From positions 1 to 5,763 of the forward strand of contig PFAX01000034.1 of NCBI GenBank assembly GCA_002773495.1: 5,763 nt of DNA, read 5' to 3'. Position 1 is the first letter of the stretch. Every line of letters begins with the position of its first letter. Positions 1 through 4,896 of the stretch are shown here, piece after piece. Under the pieces are notes generated by a model, which was not told the origin of the DNA, did not search any database, and saw nothing but the letters and a program-made list of their open reading frames with translations. Source of the stretch: a bacterium (Candidatus Gribaldobacteria) CG10_big_fil_rev_8_21_14_0_10_37_21 (lineage in GTDB: Bacteria > Patescibacteriota > Minisyncoccia > Minisyncoccales > CG1-02-41-26). A program made the translations under genes and the position numbers.

Positions 1-6
1 AGATTG

Positions 7-34
7 TTTAGAGTTTAGATATTAGAGATTAGAA
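7..34. repeat. Degenerate heptanucleotide repeat upstream of groEL
   Basis: Four 7-base units, TTTAGAG, TTTAGAT, ATTAGAG and ATTAGAA, follow one another, with a weaker fifth unit (TTTAACT) after them. The array occupies most of the visible leader in front of groEL. No -35/-10 pair stands out in this stretch, so the groEL promoter is probably further upstream, outside the window. The array may itself be cut by the window edge. Confidence 0.6.
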
Positions 35-63
35 TTTAACTTAAATTAGAGCTTAATAAATAT

Positions 64-1704
64 ATGGCAAAACAAATATTATATTCAGAAGAAGCGAGGA
101 ACAAATTAAAGGCTGGTGTTGATAAATTAGCCAACGCGGTTAAAACAACAATCGGGCCTAAAGGTCGGAATGTTGTTTTAGATAAGGGCTATGGGGGCCC
201 CACCATTACTAACGATGGCGTTTCCATCGCTAAAGAAATTGAACTGGAAGATAAAGTTGAAAACATTGGGGCTGAAATCGTTAAAGAGGTTTCTCAAAAA
301 ACCAATGATACAGCTGGCGATGGCACAACCACTGCCGTGGTATTGGCTCAAGCCCTTATTCAACGGGGTTTTAAAAATGTCGCTGCTGGGGCCAATCCTT
401 TGGCTTTACGTCGTGGCATTGAAAAGGGCTTGAGAGCCGCTGTTTTAGAGTTAAAAAATTTATCTAAAACAATTTCAGGTAAAGAAGAAATTGCTCAAGT
501 CGCTACCATTTCAGCTGAAGATAAAGAATTGGGCAATTTAATTGCTGAAGTGATTGACGAGGCCGGTAAAGAAGGCGTGGTTACGATTGAAGAATCAAAA
601 ACCTTTGGCTTATCTAAAGAAGTAGTTAAGGGTTTACAATTTGATAAGGGCTATATTTCCCCTTATATGGTGACCAATGTTGAAAAAATGGAAGCGGTTT
701 ATGAGCAAGCTAAAATTTTTATCACAGACAAAAAGATAACCTCCCTACAAGATATGCTCCCTATTTTAGAAATGGTTGCTAAAACCGGTAAAAAGGATTT
801 AGTTATTATAGCTGATGAAATTGAAGGCGATGCCCTAGCTACCTTAGTAGTTAATCGTTTACGAGGTGTTTTTAATGTTTTGGGTATTAAGGCACCTGGC
901 TTTGGCGACAGGAGGAAAGAAATGTTAGAAGACATCGCCACAGTGACGGGCGGGGTGGTTGTTTCTGAAGAAAAAGGGATGACCTTAGAAAAGGTCTCTT
1001 TAGAGATGTTGGGAGAGGCCAGAAGAATTGTTTCAACTAAAGAAAACACCACGATTGTCGGGGGTGAAGGGGATAAAGCGAAAATCGCCGCAAGAGTAAA
1101 CCAAATTAAAACAGAGATCCAAAACACTGAGTCCGACTTTGACAAAGAAAAGCTCCAAGAACGGCTAGCTAAATTATCAGGCGGGGTGGCTGTTATTAAG
1201 GTGGGTGCCCCCACTGAAGTTGAACAAAAGCAAAGGCAAGACAAAGCCGAAGACGCCTTAAACGCTACTAGAGCCGCCATTGAAGAGGGGGTTGTGCCAG
1301 GGGGCGGGGTGGCTTTAGTCAGGGCAGCCTTGGCTATTAAGGAATTACAAACCGACGACCCAGAAGAAAAAGTTGGCTTAGAGATTTTAAGAAGAGCGAT
1401 GGAAGAGCCCTTAAGAATGATCGCTAACAATGCTGGGGTTGAGGGCTCGGTTGTAGTTGAATATGTTAAAGGCCAAACCGGCTCAATTGGTTTTAACGCA
1501 GCTAAAGGCAAGTATGAGGATTTAATGAAGGCCGGTATTCTTGACCCAACTAAGGTTGTAAGAAGCGCCCTTGAAAACGCCGTTTCTGGTGCTGGGATAT
1601 TGCTCACCACTGAAGCGGTTGTTGTTGACGCTCCTAAAAAAGATGACTCTCATGATAACATGGCAGGCGGTGGTATGCCTGGAATGGGAGGGATGGACTA
1701 TTAA
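64..1704 (+). CDS. groEL: Chaperonin GroEL (Hsp60, 60 kDa subunit)
   Basis: This is the complete 546-residue large subunit of the group I chaperonin, which forms double heptameric rings in the cytosol and folds client proteins in an ATP-driven cycle with GroES. The length matches the family. The N-terminal equatorial part starts MAKQILYSEEAR and carries the TIGPKGRNVVL nucleotide-binding loop (about 29-39), D51 (equivalent to E. coli D52) and the phosphate-binding GDGTTTA at 85-91. D397 in DKAEDALNATRAA corresponds to the ATP-hydrolysis Asp398 of E. coli. GGGVAL follows, and the tail ends in GGM-type repeats (MAGGGMPGMGGMDY). The ATG at 64 is fixed by homology; no Shine-Dalgarno sequence precedes it. 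No CIRCE element (HrcA operator) is seen in the 63 upstream bases. groES is not in the window, so whether it lies just upstream cannot be seen. A strong terminator lies 37 bases after the stop. Identification is essentially certain. Confidence 0.99.
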   Translation: MAKQILYSEEARNKLKAGVDKLANAVKTTIGPKGRNVVLDKGYGGPTITNDGVSIAKEIELEDKVENIGAEIVKEVSQKTNDTAGDGTTTAVVLAQALIQRGFKNVAAGANPLALRRGIEKGLRAAVLELKNLSKTISGKEEIAQVATISAEDKELGNLIAEVIDEAGKEGVVTIEESKTFGLSKEVVKGLQFDKGYISPYMVTNVEKMEAVYEQAKIFITDKKITSLQDMLPILEMVAKTGKKDLVIIADEIEGDALATLVVNRLRGVFNVLGIKAPGFGDRRKEMLEDIATVTGGVVVSEEKGMTLEKVSLEMLGEARRIVSTKENTTIVGGEGDKAKIAARVNQIKTEIQNTESDFDKEKLQERLAKLSGGVAVIKVGAPTEVEQKQRQDKAEDALNATRAAIEEGVVPGGGVALVRAALAIKELQTDDPEEKVGLEILRRAMEEPLRMIANNAGVEGSVVVEYVKGQTGSIGFNAAKGKYEDLMKAGILDPTKVVRSALENAVSGAGILLTTEAVVVDAPKKDDSHDNMAGGGMPGMGGMDY

Positions 1705-1706
1705 AT

Positions 1707-1741
1707 AGCATAAAGCATAAGGCATAAGGCGAATAGTGCAA
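1707..1741. repeat. Degenerate heptanucleotide repeat downstream of groEL
   Basis: Five 7-base units run directly after the groEL stop codon: AGCATAA, AGCATAA, GGCATAA, GGCGAAT and AGTGCAA. They lie between the stop and the terminator stem, so they would be transcribed as part of the groEL 3' untranslated region. The sequence differs from the heptads upstream of groEL and from those at 3224-3286, but the period is the same. Confidence 0.55.
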
Positions 1742-1778
1742 ACTAAAAACCTCGTTGCAATAGTCGAGGTTTTTAGTT
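1741..1778. terminator. Bidirectional intrinsic terminator between groEL and the DUF4143 ATPase gene
   Basis: A perfect 14-bp inverted repeat is present: AACTAAAAACCTCG at 1741-1754 pairs with CGAGGTTTTTAGTT at 1765-1778, around a 10-base loop. The GC-rich core CCTCG/CGAGG is flanked by an A-run on one side and a T-run on the other, so it can act as a Rho-independent terminator on both strands. This suits its place between two convergent genes: it lies 37 bases after groEL and about 100 bases after the end of the minus-strand ATPase gene, which has no closer terminator. Confidence 0.88.
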
Positions 1779-1842
1779 AATATTTTCACTTTATAAGTTG
1801 TCCCAAAAATAATGAACAATAGAAAACCTCACAATAATGCTT

Positions 1843-1876
1843 AAAATAGCGTTTGAGTTGATGTGGAAAGGGGCGG
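1843..1876. repeat. 34-bp direct repeat, left copy (flanks the ATPase gene)
   Basis: This stretch starts AAAATAGCGTTTGAGTTG and ends GGAAAGGGGCGG. It is identical over all 34 bases to 3175-3208, in the same orientation. It ends only five bases beyond the 3' end (stop codon) of the minus-strand ATPase gene. It codes for nothing recognisable. Together with the right copy it brackets the gene and its promoter exactly. Confidence 0.9.
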
Positions 1877-1881
1877 ACAAA

Positions 1882-3015
1882 TTATAACAAAAAGTCCAAG
1901 TAATTTTCTCGTGAGATAGTTTGGTACTTAGAATTTTTGTATTTACCCCAGTCCTTTGGCGCTTTGGCTTTTGGTTTAGTGGACCACTTAAATTCAAAGC
2001 CAAATAATTTGCCCTGCCTCTCTTCAACCCAGTCAATCTCTTGGCCGTCATAAGTGCGCCAAAAATAAGCAGGCCCCAATCTATTCTTCAAGGTGTTGGC
2101 TTTTATTCTTTCGGAAGCTAAGAAATTTTCAAATAAAGCGCCCACATCGTCGCGGCTGTCTAATGGGTTAAGCTGGTCAATCACGGCATTTCTAATGCCA
2201 TTGTCTAAAAAATAATACTTGGCTTTCTTACTCGTTTCTTTCCTTAAATTACGACTAAAGCCCGTAATTTTTTTAATGACAAACGCTTTTTCTAAAATAT
2301 CTAAATAACGATTAACGGTTTTAACATCTAATTGCACTTGTGTTGCTAACTCGTTTAAAGAAACCTCGTTGCCTATTTGAAATGAAATAAGCTTTAATAA
2401 ATCCCATAGCTGTCTAGGCCCCTTGATTCGTTCTATGCTTAAAATATCTTTTAATAAATATGAAGTGGCTATCTCCCCTAAAACAATTGTTTTTTCTTTG
2501 TTGCTTTTAGCCAACTCCACTTCAGGATAAGAGCCAAAAACAAGAAACTTCTCTAAGTTTTCTTTTAGTTCATAGCGGTTATACTTTTCTAATAATTCTA
2601 CCTGAGAAAAAGGATAAAGCGTAATAATTCTTTTGCGGCCAGTTAAGGGTTCGCTGGTTTTCTGGGCCAAATCAAAAGAAGAAGAGCCCGTTGCGATTAT
2701 TTTCAATTTTGGTTTTTGGTCTACTAAAATTTTCAAGCCCATGCCGATGTTTGGAATATGCTGGGCTTCGTCAATAGCTAAAAGGTCATAGCCGGCAACA
2801 TATTCTAAAATTTGCGAAAAGTCCTGGGAGCTTAAAATTTGCTGGGTTTTTATATTATCCCCAGAGTCAAGTTTATATTTAAGCTTTGTCTTGCTTAAAT
2901 AATCTTTAAGTAAGGTTGTTTTGCCGGATCTTCTTGGGCCATAAACAATTAAAACTTTACCGGGTTTAACCAGTGTTTCTAAATTATAAATTCGTTTGAG
3001 CATATTTTTTAACAT
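1882..3015 (-). CDS. AAA-type ATPase with C-terminal DUF4143 (PD-(D/E)XK-like) domain
   Basis: This 377-residue protein has the architecture of the AAA_14/DUF4143 family: an N-terminal P-loop ATPase, a middle winged-helix-like part and a C-terminal DUF4143 region. Walker A is GPRRSGKT at 26-33. Walker B is LLAIDEAQ at 78-85, with D82 and E83. A sensor-like IATGSSSFDL lies at 107-116. The C-terminal part carries E326-I-D328 and, after a short turn, F-E341-F-K343, matching the D...ExK arrangement of PD-(D/E)XK nuclease-like folds; catalytic activity is not proven. The length is normal and the gene looks intact. The family is widespread in archaea and CPR bacteria, often in many copies, and its biological role is poorly known; links to mobile elements or defence have been suggested. 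The start could be M1 (3015) or M5 (3003); neither has a Shine-Dalgarno sequence. A strong promoter and a leader hairpin lie upstream. Family assignment is firm, function is not. Confidence 0.93.
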   Translation of the reverse strand: MLKNMLKRIYNLETLVKPGKVLIVYGPRRSGKTTLLKDYLSKTKLKYKLDSGDNIKTQQILSSQDFSQILEYVAGYDLLAIDEAQHIPNIGMGLKILVDQKPKLKIIATGSSSFDLAQKTSEPLTGRKRIITLYPFSQVELLEKYNRYELKENLEKFLVFGSYPEVELAKSNKEKTIVLGEIATSYLLKDILSIERIKGPRQLWDLLKLISFQIGNEVSLNELATQVQLDVKTVNRYLDILEKAFVIKKITGFSRNLRKETSKKAKYYFLDNGIRNAVIDQLNPLDSRDDVGALFENFLASERIKANTLKNRLGPAYFWRTYDGQEIDWVEERQGKLFGFEFKWSTKPKAKAPKDWGKYKNSKYQTISRENYLDFLL

Positions 3016-3034
3016 TTAAGAACGTTTTGTGTTG

Positions 3035-3062
3035 CTCCATAAATTTGCTTTAATTTATGGAG
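3035..3062 (-). promoter_or_regulatory. Hairpin in the 5' leader of the ATPase gene
   Basis: A perfect 11-bp inverted repeat is present: CTCCATAAATT at 3035-3045 and AATTTATGGAG at 3052-3062, with a 6-base loop. It lies between the predicted transcription start (about 3073) and the ATPase start codon (3015), so it would form near the very 5' end of the minus-strand mRNA, 19 bases before the ATG. It could be an mRNA-stabilising stem, a translation control element or, as DNA, an operator for a dimeric repressor. No T-run follows in the minus direction, so it is not a convincing attenuator. Confidence 0.6.
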
Positions 3063-3079
3063 TGGCATTCCACAAATTT

Positions 3080-3109
3080 ATTATACCTTTTTGCTTGTTT
3101 TCCTGTCAA
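3080..3109 (-). promoter_or_regulatory. Consensus sigma70-type promoter of the ATPase gene
   Basis: Read on the minus strand, TTGACA (3109-3104) and TATAAT (3085-3080) are both perfect matches to the housekeeping sigma70 hexamers, separated by 18 bases. Transcription would begin near 3073, giving an mRNA leader of about 58 bases that contains the 3035-3062 hairpin. The promoter lies inside the pair of 34-bp direct repeats, so the ATPase gene carries its own expression signal. Confidence 0.82.
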
Positions 3110-3130
3110 GAGAGCTTTTTCACAGCCGTT

Positions 3131-3152
3131 TTTGTTGCTAACTTGCAACAAA
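3131..3152. repeat. Small inverted repeat between the ATPase promoter and the right direct repeat
   Basis: TTTGTTGC at 3131-3138 pairs with GCAACAAA at 3145-3152 around a six-base loop. No T-run follows on either strand, so terminator function is unlikely. It lies just upstream of the ATPase promoter and within the direct-repeat-bounded segment; a regulator binding site is possible but unsupported. Confidence 0.35.
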
Positions 3153-3174
3153 GAAGTTATTAAATCAGATATAA

Positions 3175-3208
3175 AAAATAGCGTTTGAGTTGATGTGGAA
3201 AGGGGCGG
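3175..3208. repeat. 34-bp direct repeat, right copy (flanks the ATPase promoter)
   Basis: This is identical to 1843-1876 and in the same orientation. It lies upstream of the ATPase promoter, so the two copies enclose a 1298-bp segment with gene, leader hairpin and promoter. Unlike the left copy, this one is followed at once by a second GCGTTTGA (3209-3216), 28 bases after the first (3181-3188), as though a second 28-bp unit begins and then diverges. Confidence 0.9.
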
Positions 3209-3223
3209 GCGTTTGATTGGTTA

Positions 3224-3286
3224 GCGAGAAGCAGTAAGTGGTAAGTAGTAAGCAGTAAGCAGTAAGCGGGAAGTGGAAAGTAATAA
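3224..3286. repeat. Nine-unit degenerate heptanucleotide tandem repeat
   Basis: Nine consecutive 7-base units fit the pattern G-Y-R-R-N-A-A: GCGAGAA, GCAGTAA, GTGGTAA, GTAGTAA, GCAGTAA (twice), GCGGGAA, GTGGAAA and GTAATAA. The pattern then drifts through longer A-rich units of about eight bases up to about 3326. The array is non-coding; the only open frame across it is low complexity. Arrays of this kind are short-sequence tandem repeats, prone to slippage. Confidence 0.8.
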
Positions 3287-3328
3287 GTAGAAAAGGCAGA
3301 AAAGACAAAAAGATAAAAAGGCAAAAAC

Positions 3329-3374
3329 AAACCCCACCGCATTTCTTGCTATAGCAAGAAATGTGGTGGGGTTT
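3329..3374. terminator. Long palindrome, probable terminator (better on the minus strand)
   Basis: Positions 3329-3374 form a near-perfect 46-base palindrome. AAACCCCACC on the left pairs with GGTGGGGTTT on the right, and the inner arms CATTTCTTGCTA/TAGCAAGAAATG pair through to the centre. Only G3339 against T3364 is a wobble. On the minus strand the stem is followed by TTTGTTTTTGCC and more T-rich sequence, as an intrinsic terminator should be; on the plus strand only three Ts follow. No gene on the minus strand runs into it here. It could block antisense transcription from the right, be left from a lost gene, or be a dispersed palindromic element. Confidence 0.6.
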
Positions 3375-3393
3375 AGATTATTCATTGCGTTAT

Positions 3394-3422
3394 TTGCTTT
3401 TTGAGGGAGTTGGTGATAAAAT
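3394..3422 (+). promoter_or_regulatory. Probable extended -10 promoter of the plus-strand gene run
   Basis: A -10 hexamer TAAAAT (3417-3422, five of six matches to TATAAT) is preceded by TGA, giving an extended -10. A weak -35, TTGCTT (3394-3399), sits 17 bases upstream. Transcription would start near 3429, giving a leader of about 38 bases before the antitoxin-like gene. It is the best candidate for driving the co-directional genes from 3467 onward, but the region is AT-rich and chance matches are easy. Confidence 0.45.
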
Positions 3423-3442
3423 TAAACTGATTTCAACTAAAT

Positions 3443-3464
3443 AATTTTAATAAAAAATAAAATT
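3443..3464. promoter_or_regulatory. AT-rich inverted repeat abutting the antitoxin start, possible operator
   Basis: AATTTTA (3443-3449) and TAAAATT (3458-3464) form 7-bp arms around eight bases, ending two bases before the start codon. Antitoxins of type II pairs commonly repress their own promoter through such repeats, so this is a candidate operator. The sequence is nearly pure A/T and the match may be chance. Confidence 0.25.
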
Positions 3465-3466
3465 TT

Positions 3467-3700
3467 ATGGATGTTATTACTATTCCTCAAAAAACATATC
3501 AAAAACTTATCGAGAAGGCCTTAAAGTATGAATATTTAGCTGGTATTATTAAGGATGAGCAAAGTATTTTCAATGCCCCGCCTACTAAAGAAATTAAAGA
3601 TATTATTAAAAGTTTTAAGGCGACTAAATTATATAATCAGGCATTTCTTTCCAGTTTAGAGAAAGGGCTTAAAAGGTCTTCTTATTTTGAACAAGGTTAA
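3467..3700 (+). CDS. Small antitoxin-like protein (RelB-type position, partner of the broken RelE toxin)
   Basis: This 77-residue protein starts MDVITIPQKTYQKLIEKALKYEYL, which resembles the short strand-plus-helix N-terminus of type II antitoxins that dimerise and bind DNA. The second half (PPTKEIKDIIKSFKATKLYNQAFLSSLEKGLKRSSYF) is helical and charged, as expected for the part that wraps round a toxin. No further domain, signal peptide or membrane segment is visible. The main support is context: it is immediately followed, after nine bases, by a RelE-superfamily toxin frame, which is the usual antitoxin-first order. No Shine-Dalgarno sequence precedes the ATG; an AT-rich inverted repeat does. 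As the toxin is interrupted, this may now be an orphan antitoxin. The exact family is not certain. Confidence 0.75.
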   Translation: MDVITIPQKTYQKLIEKALKYEYLAGIIKDEQSIFNAPPTKEIKDIIKSFKATKLYNQAFLSSLEKGLKRSSYFEQG

Positions 3701-3709
3701 ATAGGGCTT

Positions 3710-3958
3710 ATGCAAGTTTTACCAATTCACCCTGAAGTAGAAGTTTTCTTGAAGAAAAGAGGTCTCAAGAAAAAGTTTGAAAAATAAAAAAGGTTGTTTG
3801 AAGTGAGTCCATTTTATCCTAGTTTAGAAACAGACCTCTTAGAGCCGAGGCAAATGAAAATTTGGAGTTTTCGCCTTGACAGGAAATATCGAGTCATTTT
3901 CATTTTTAGAAACAAAGAAACCATTGAGATAATTGATATAAACAACCATTACCAGTAA
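3710..3958 (+). pseudogene. RelE/ParE-superfamily toxin interrupted by an in-frame stop codon
   Basis: Reading from the ATG at 3710 gives 25 codons, a TAA at 3785-3787, then 56 more codons in the same frame to a TAA at 3956-3958. Read through, the 82-codon product has the normal length and pattern of a RelE/YafQ-like mRNA interferase. It has an N-terminal basic helix (FLKKRGLKKKFEK), then SPFYPSLETDLLEPRQ, the core strands KIWSFRLDRKYRVIFIF (50-66) and a C-terminal IEIIDINNHYQ with H80. The stop falls in an AAAAATAAAAA context where CAA, GAA or AAA would restore the frame with one change. The two halves share a frame, so it is a nonsense change and not a frameshift. Restart at TTG 3794, GTG 3803 or ATG 3854 would drop the N-terminal helix. 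An AGGG lies 4 bases before the first ATG. Probably an inactivated toxin; a sequencing error or strain variant is the alternative. Confidence 0.82.
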
Positions 3959-3973
3959 ATCAAAGACATTTAT

Positions 3974-4537
3974 ATGCTAATTACCATTGAAAAAGCCAAA
4001 GAACTTGTCAGGAAATATTTAAAAGACAGGAATAACCAAATTCATTCTCGTGAAAGTGAAGTTGTTTTAAGGGCAGTAGCTCAAGAGTTAGGCGAAAACG
4101 AAGAAACCTGGGCAATGGCTGGGCTTTTGCATGATTTGGATTGGGAGCTAACCAGCGACAATTTTAAAGAGCACGGCATTAAAACCATAACTCTTTTACA
4201 AAACGAGGGTTGTGAAGTTTCTGAAGAAATTAAACAAGCGATCGCTTCTCATAATGAAAAGTATACAGCCGTAAAACGTCAGGCCAAACTGGACTATGCT
4301 TTGTCTGCCGGTGAGAGCATAACTGGGCTGATTTACGCTTATGCTTTAATGCGGCCCGAAAAATTAGCAGGAATGAAAGCTAACTCTTTAAATAAAAAGC
4401 TTAAAGATAAATCATTTGCTCAAAATGTTTCCAGAGAGTTAATCGCTGATATTGAAAAAGCAGGCCTTGAAAAATCAAAGTTTTTTGAAATAGCCATTCA
4501 AGCCATGCAAAGCATTGCCCCAGAGATTGGTTTTTAA
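3974..4537 (+). CDS. HD-superfamily metal-dependent hydrolase (HDIG-type, COG2316-like)
   Basis: This complete 187-residue soluble protein belongs to the HD phosphohydrolase superfamily, whose members remove phosphate groups from nucleotides or related compounds using bound metal ions. The metal-binding positions can be followed: H24 in IHSRES, the H53-D54 doublet in GLLHDLDWE, H67 in KEHG, and H93 in ASHNEKY. The later conserved region reads ALSAGESITGLIYA (109-122), where many relatives have AxDELTGL, so the usual acidic residue is Glu114 here. The C-terminal half is helical. No partner domain, signal peptide or membrane segment is present. The natural substrate of this subgroup is not known. 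It starts 15 bases after the broken toxin and ends 26 bases before the nucleotidyltransferase, which suggests co-transcription, although a link to the toxin-antitoxin genes is only positional. No Shine-Dalgarno sequence precedes the ATG. Confidence 0.92.
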   Translation: MLITIEKAKELVRKYLKDRNNQIHSRESEVVLRAVAQELGENEETWAMAGLLHDLDWELTSDNFKEHGIKTITLLQNEGCEVSEEIKQAIASHNEKYTAVKRQAKLDYALSAGESITGLIYAYALMRPEKLAGMKANSLNKKLKDKSFAQNVSRELIADIEKAGLEKSKFFEIAIQAMQSIAPEIGF

Positions 4538-4563
4538 ATGTCTGTTAAAGTTTTAATAAAACA

Positions 4564-4896
4564 ATGAACAAGAAGCCGACAATTAAACAAAAAGATATTC
4601 AAGCGATTGTTAAGAAAATAGCGGAAAACTACAAGCCCGAAAAGATTTACCTCTTTGGTTCTTTTGCTTGGGGCAAACCAACCTATGACTCGGATGTTGA
4701 TTTATTTATTATTAAACAAACGAATAAAGATAGATTAAGTAGAGATATTGAAGTGCAAAGAATTATTAAAGGTATTTTACCGGTTGACTCTTTAGTGTAT
4801 ACGCCCAATGAAGTTGAAAGCAGATTAGGTTTAGGTGATTTTTTTATTCAAGATATTATTAATAAAGGAAAAATTATTTATGAAAGAACAACATAA
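4564..4896 (+). CDS. Minimal nucleotidyltransferase (MNT, MntA-like antitoxin)
   Basis: This is a complete 110-residue minimal nucleotidyltransferase of the DNA polymerase beta superfamily. The signature GSFAWGKPTYDSDVDLF (32-48) supplies G32-S33 and the metal-binding pair D44 and D46. D75 in LPVDSLVY is the likely third acidic residue, so the active site looks intact. In characterised MNT-HEPN pairs (type VII toxin-antitoxin, MntA/HepT) the nucleotidyltransferase adds AMP to the HEPN toxin and silences it. The next gene is a HEPN protein that overlaps this one by 17 bases, the standard order and coupling for such pairs, so the same role is inferred here. The protein has no extra domain. A 13-base palindrome (GTTTTAATAAAAC, 4550-4562) lies immediately before the start codon and could be an operator or chance. 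Family call is firm; the AMPylation role is by analogy. Confidence 0.93.
   Translation: MNKKPTIKQKDIQAIVKKIAENYKPEKIYLFGSFAWGKPTYDSDVDLFIIKQTNKDRLSRDIEVQRIIKGILPVDSLVYTPNEVESRLGLGDFFIQDIINKGKIIYERTT

Larger units (their letters stand above)
3016..3466. other. Gene-free 451-bp intergenic region between divergent genes
   Basis: No convincing protein-coding frame is seen. Going rightward the stretch contains the ATPase leader hairpin, the ATPase promoter, a small inverted repeat, the right 34-bp direct repeat, the heptad array, the 46-base palindrome and the probable promoter of the plus-strand gene run. A 60-codon open frame on the minus strand (3160-3342) is translated repeat sequence and is not credible as a gene. 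Confidence 0.7.

Noticed and set aside
1..63. CIRCE operator or groES end upstream of groEL
   Set aside because: No TTAGCACTC/GAGTGCTAA inverted repeat and no coding tail of a groES are visible in these 63 bases.
699..1610. A 303-codon open frame on the minus strand opposite groEL
   Set aside because: It is antisense to an unmistakable groEL and its product is low-complexity, Ser/Thr/Pro/Leu-rich sequence typical of a mirror frame of a conserved gene.
1791..2051. An 86-codon minus-strand open frame overlapping the end of the ATPase gene
   Set aside because: It is out of frame with the clear DUF4143 coding sequence and spans the direct repeat; no recognisable domain.
1843..3208. Insertion sequence with transposase
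   Set aside because: The enclosed protein is a DUF4143-type ATPase, not a transposase, and the flanking repeats are direct, without terminal inverted repeats; it is kept as a possible cassette but not called as an IS element.
3224..3326. Possible CRISPR array
   Set aside because: The repeat units are only seven bases, contiguous and degenerate, with no spacers of uniform length and no cas genes in the window.
3160..3342. A 60-codon minus-strand open frame between the ATPase and antitoxin genes
   Set aside because: It consists of translated heptad repeats and A-rich sequence (YYFPLPAYCLLLTTYHLLLL); no promoter or homologous pattern supports it.
3785..3787. Alternative genetic code reading TAA as an amino acid in the toxin frame
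   Set aside because: groEL, the antitoxin, the HD hydrolase, the nucleotidyltransferase and the ATPase all end at TAA where their families end, so TAA is a normal stop here.
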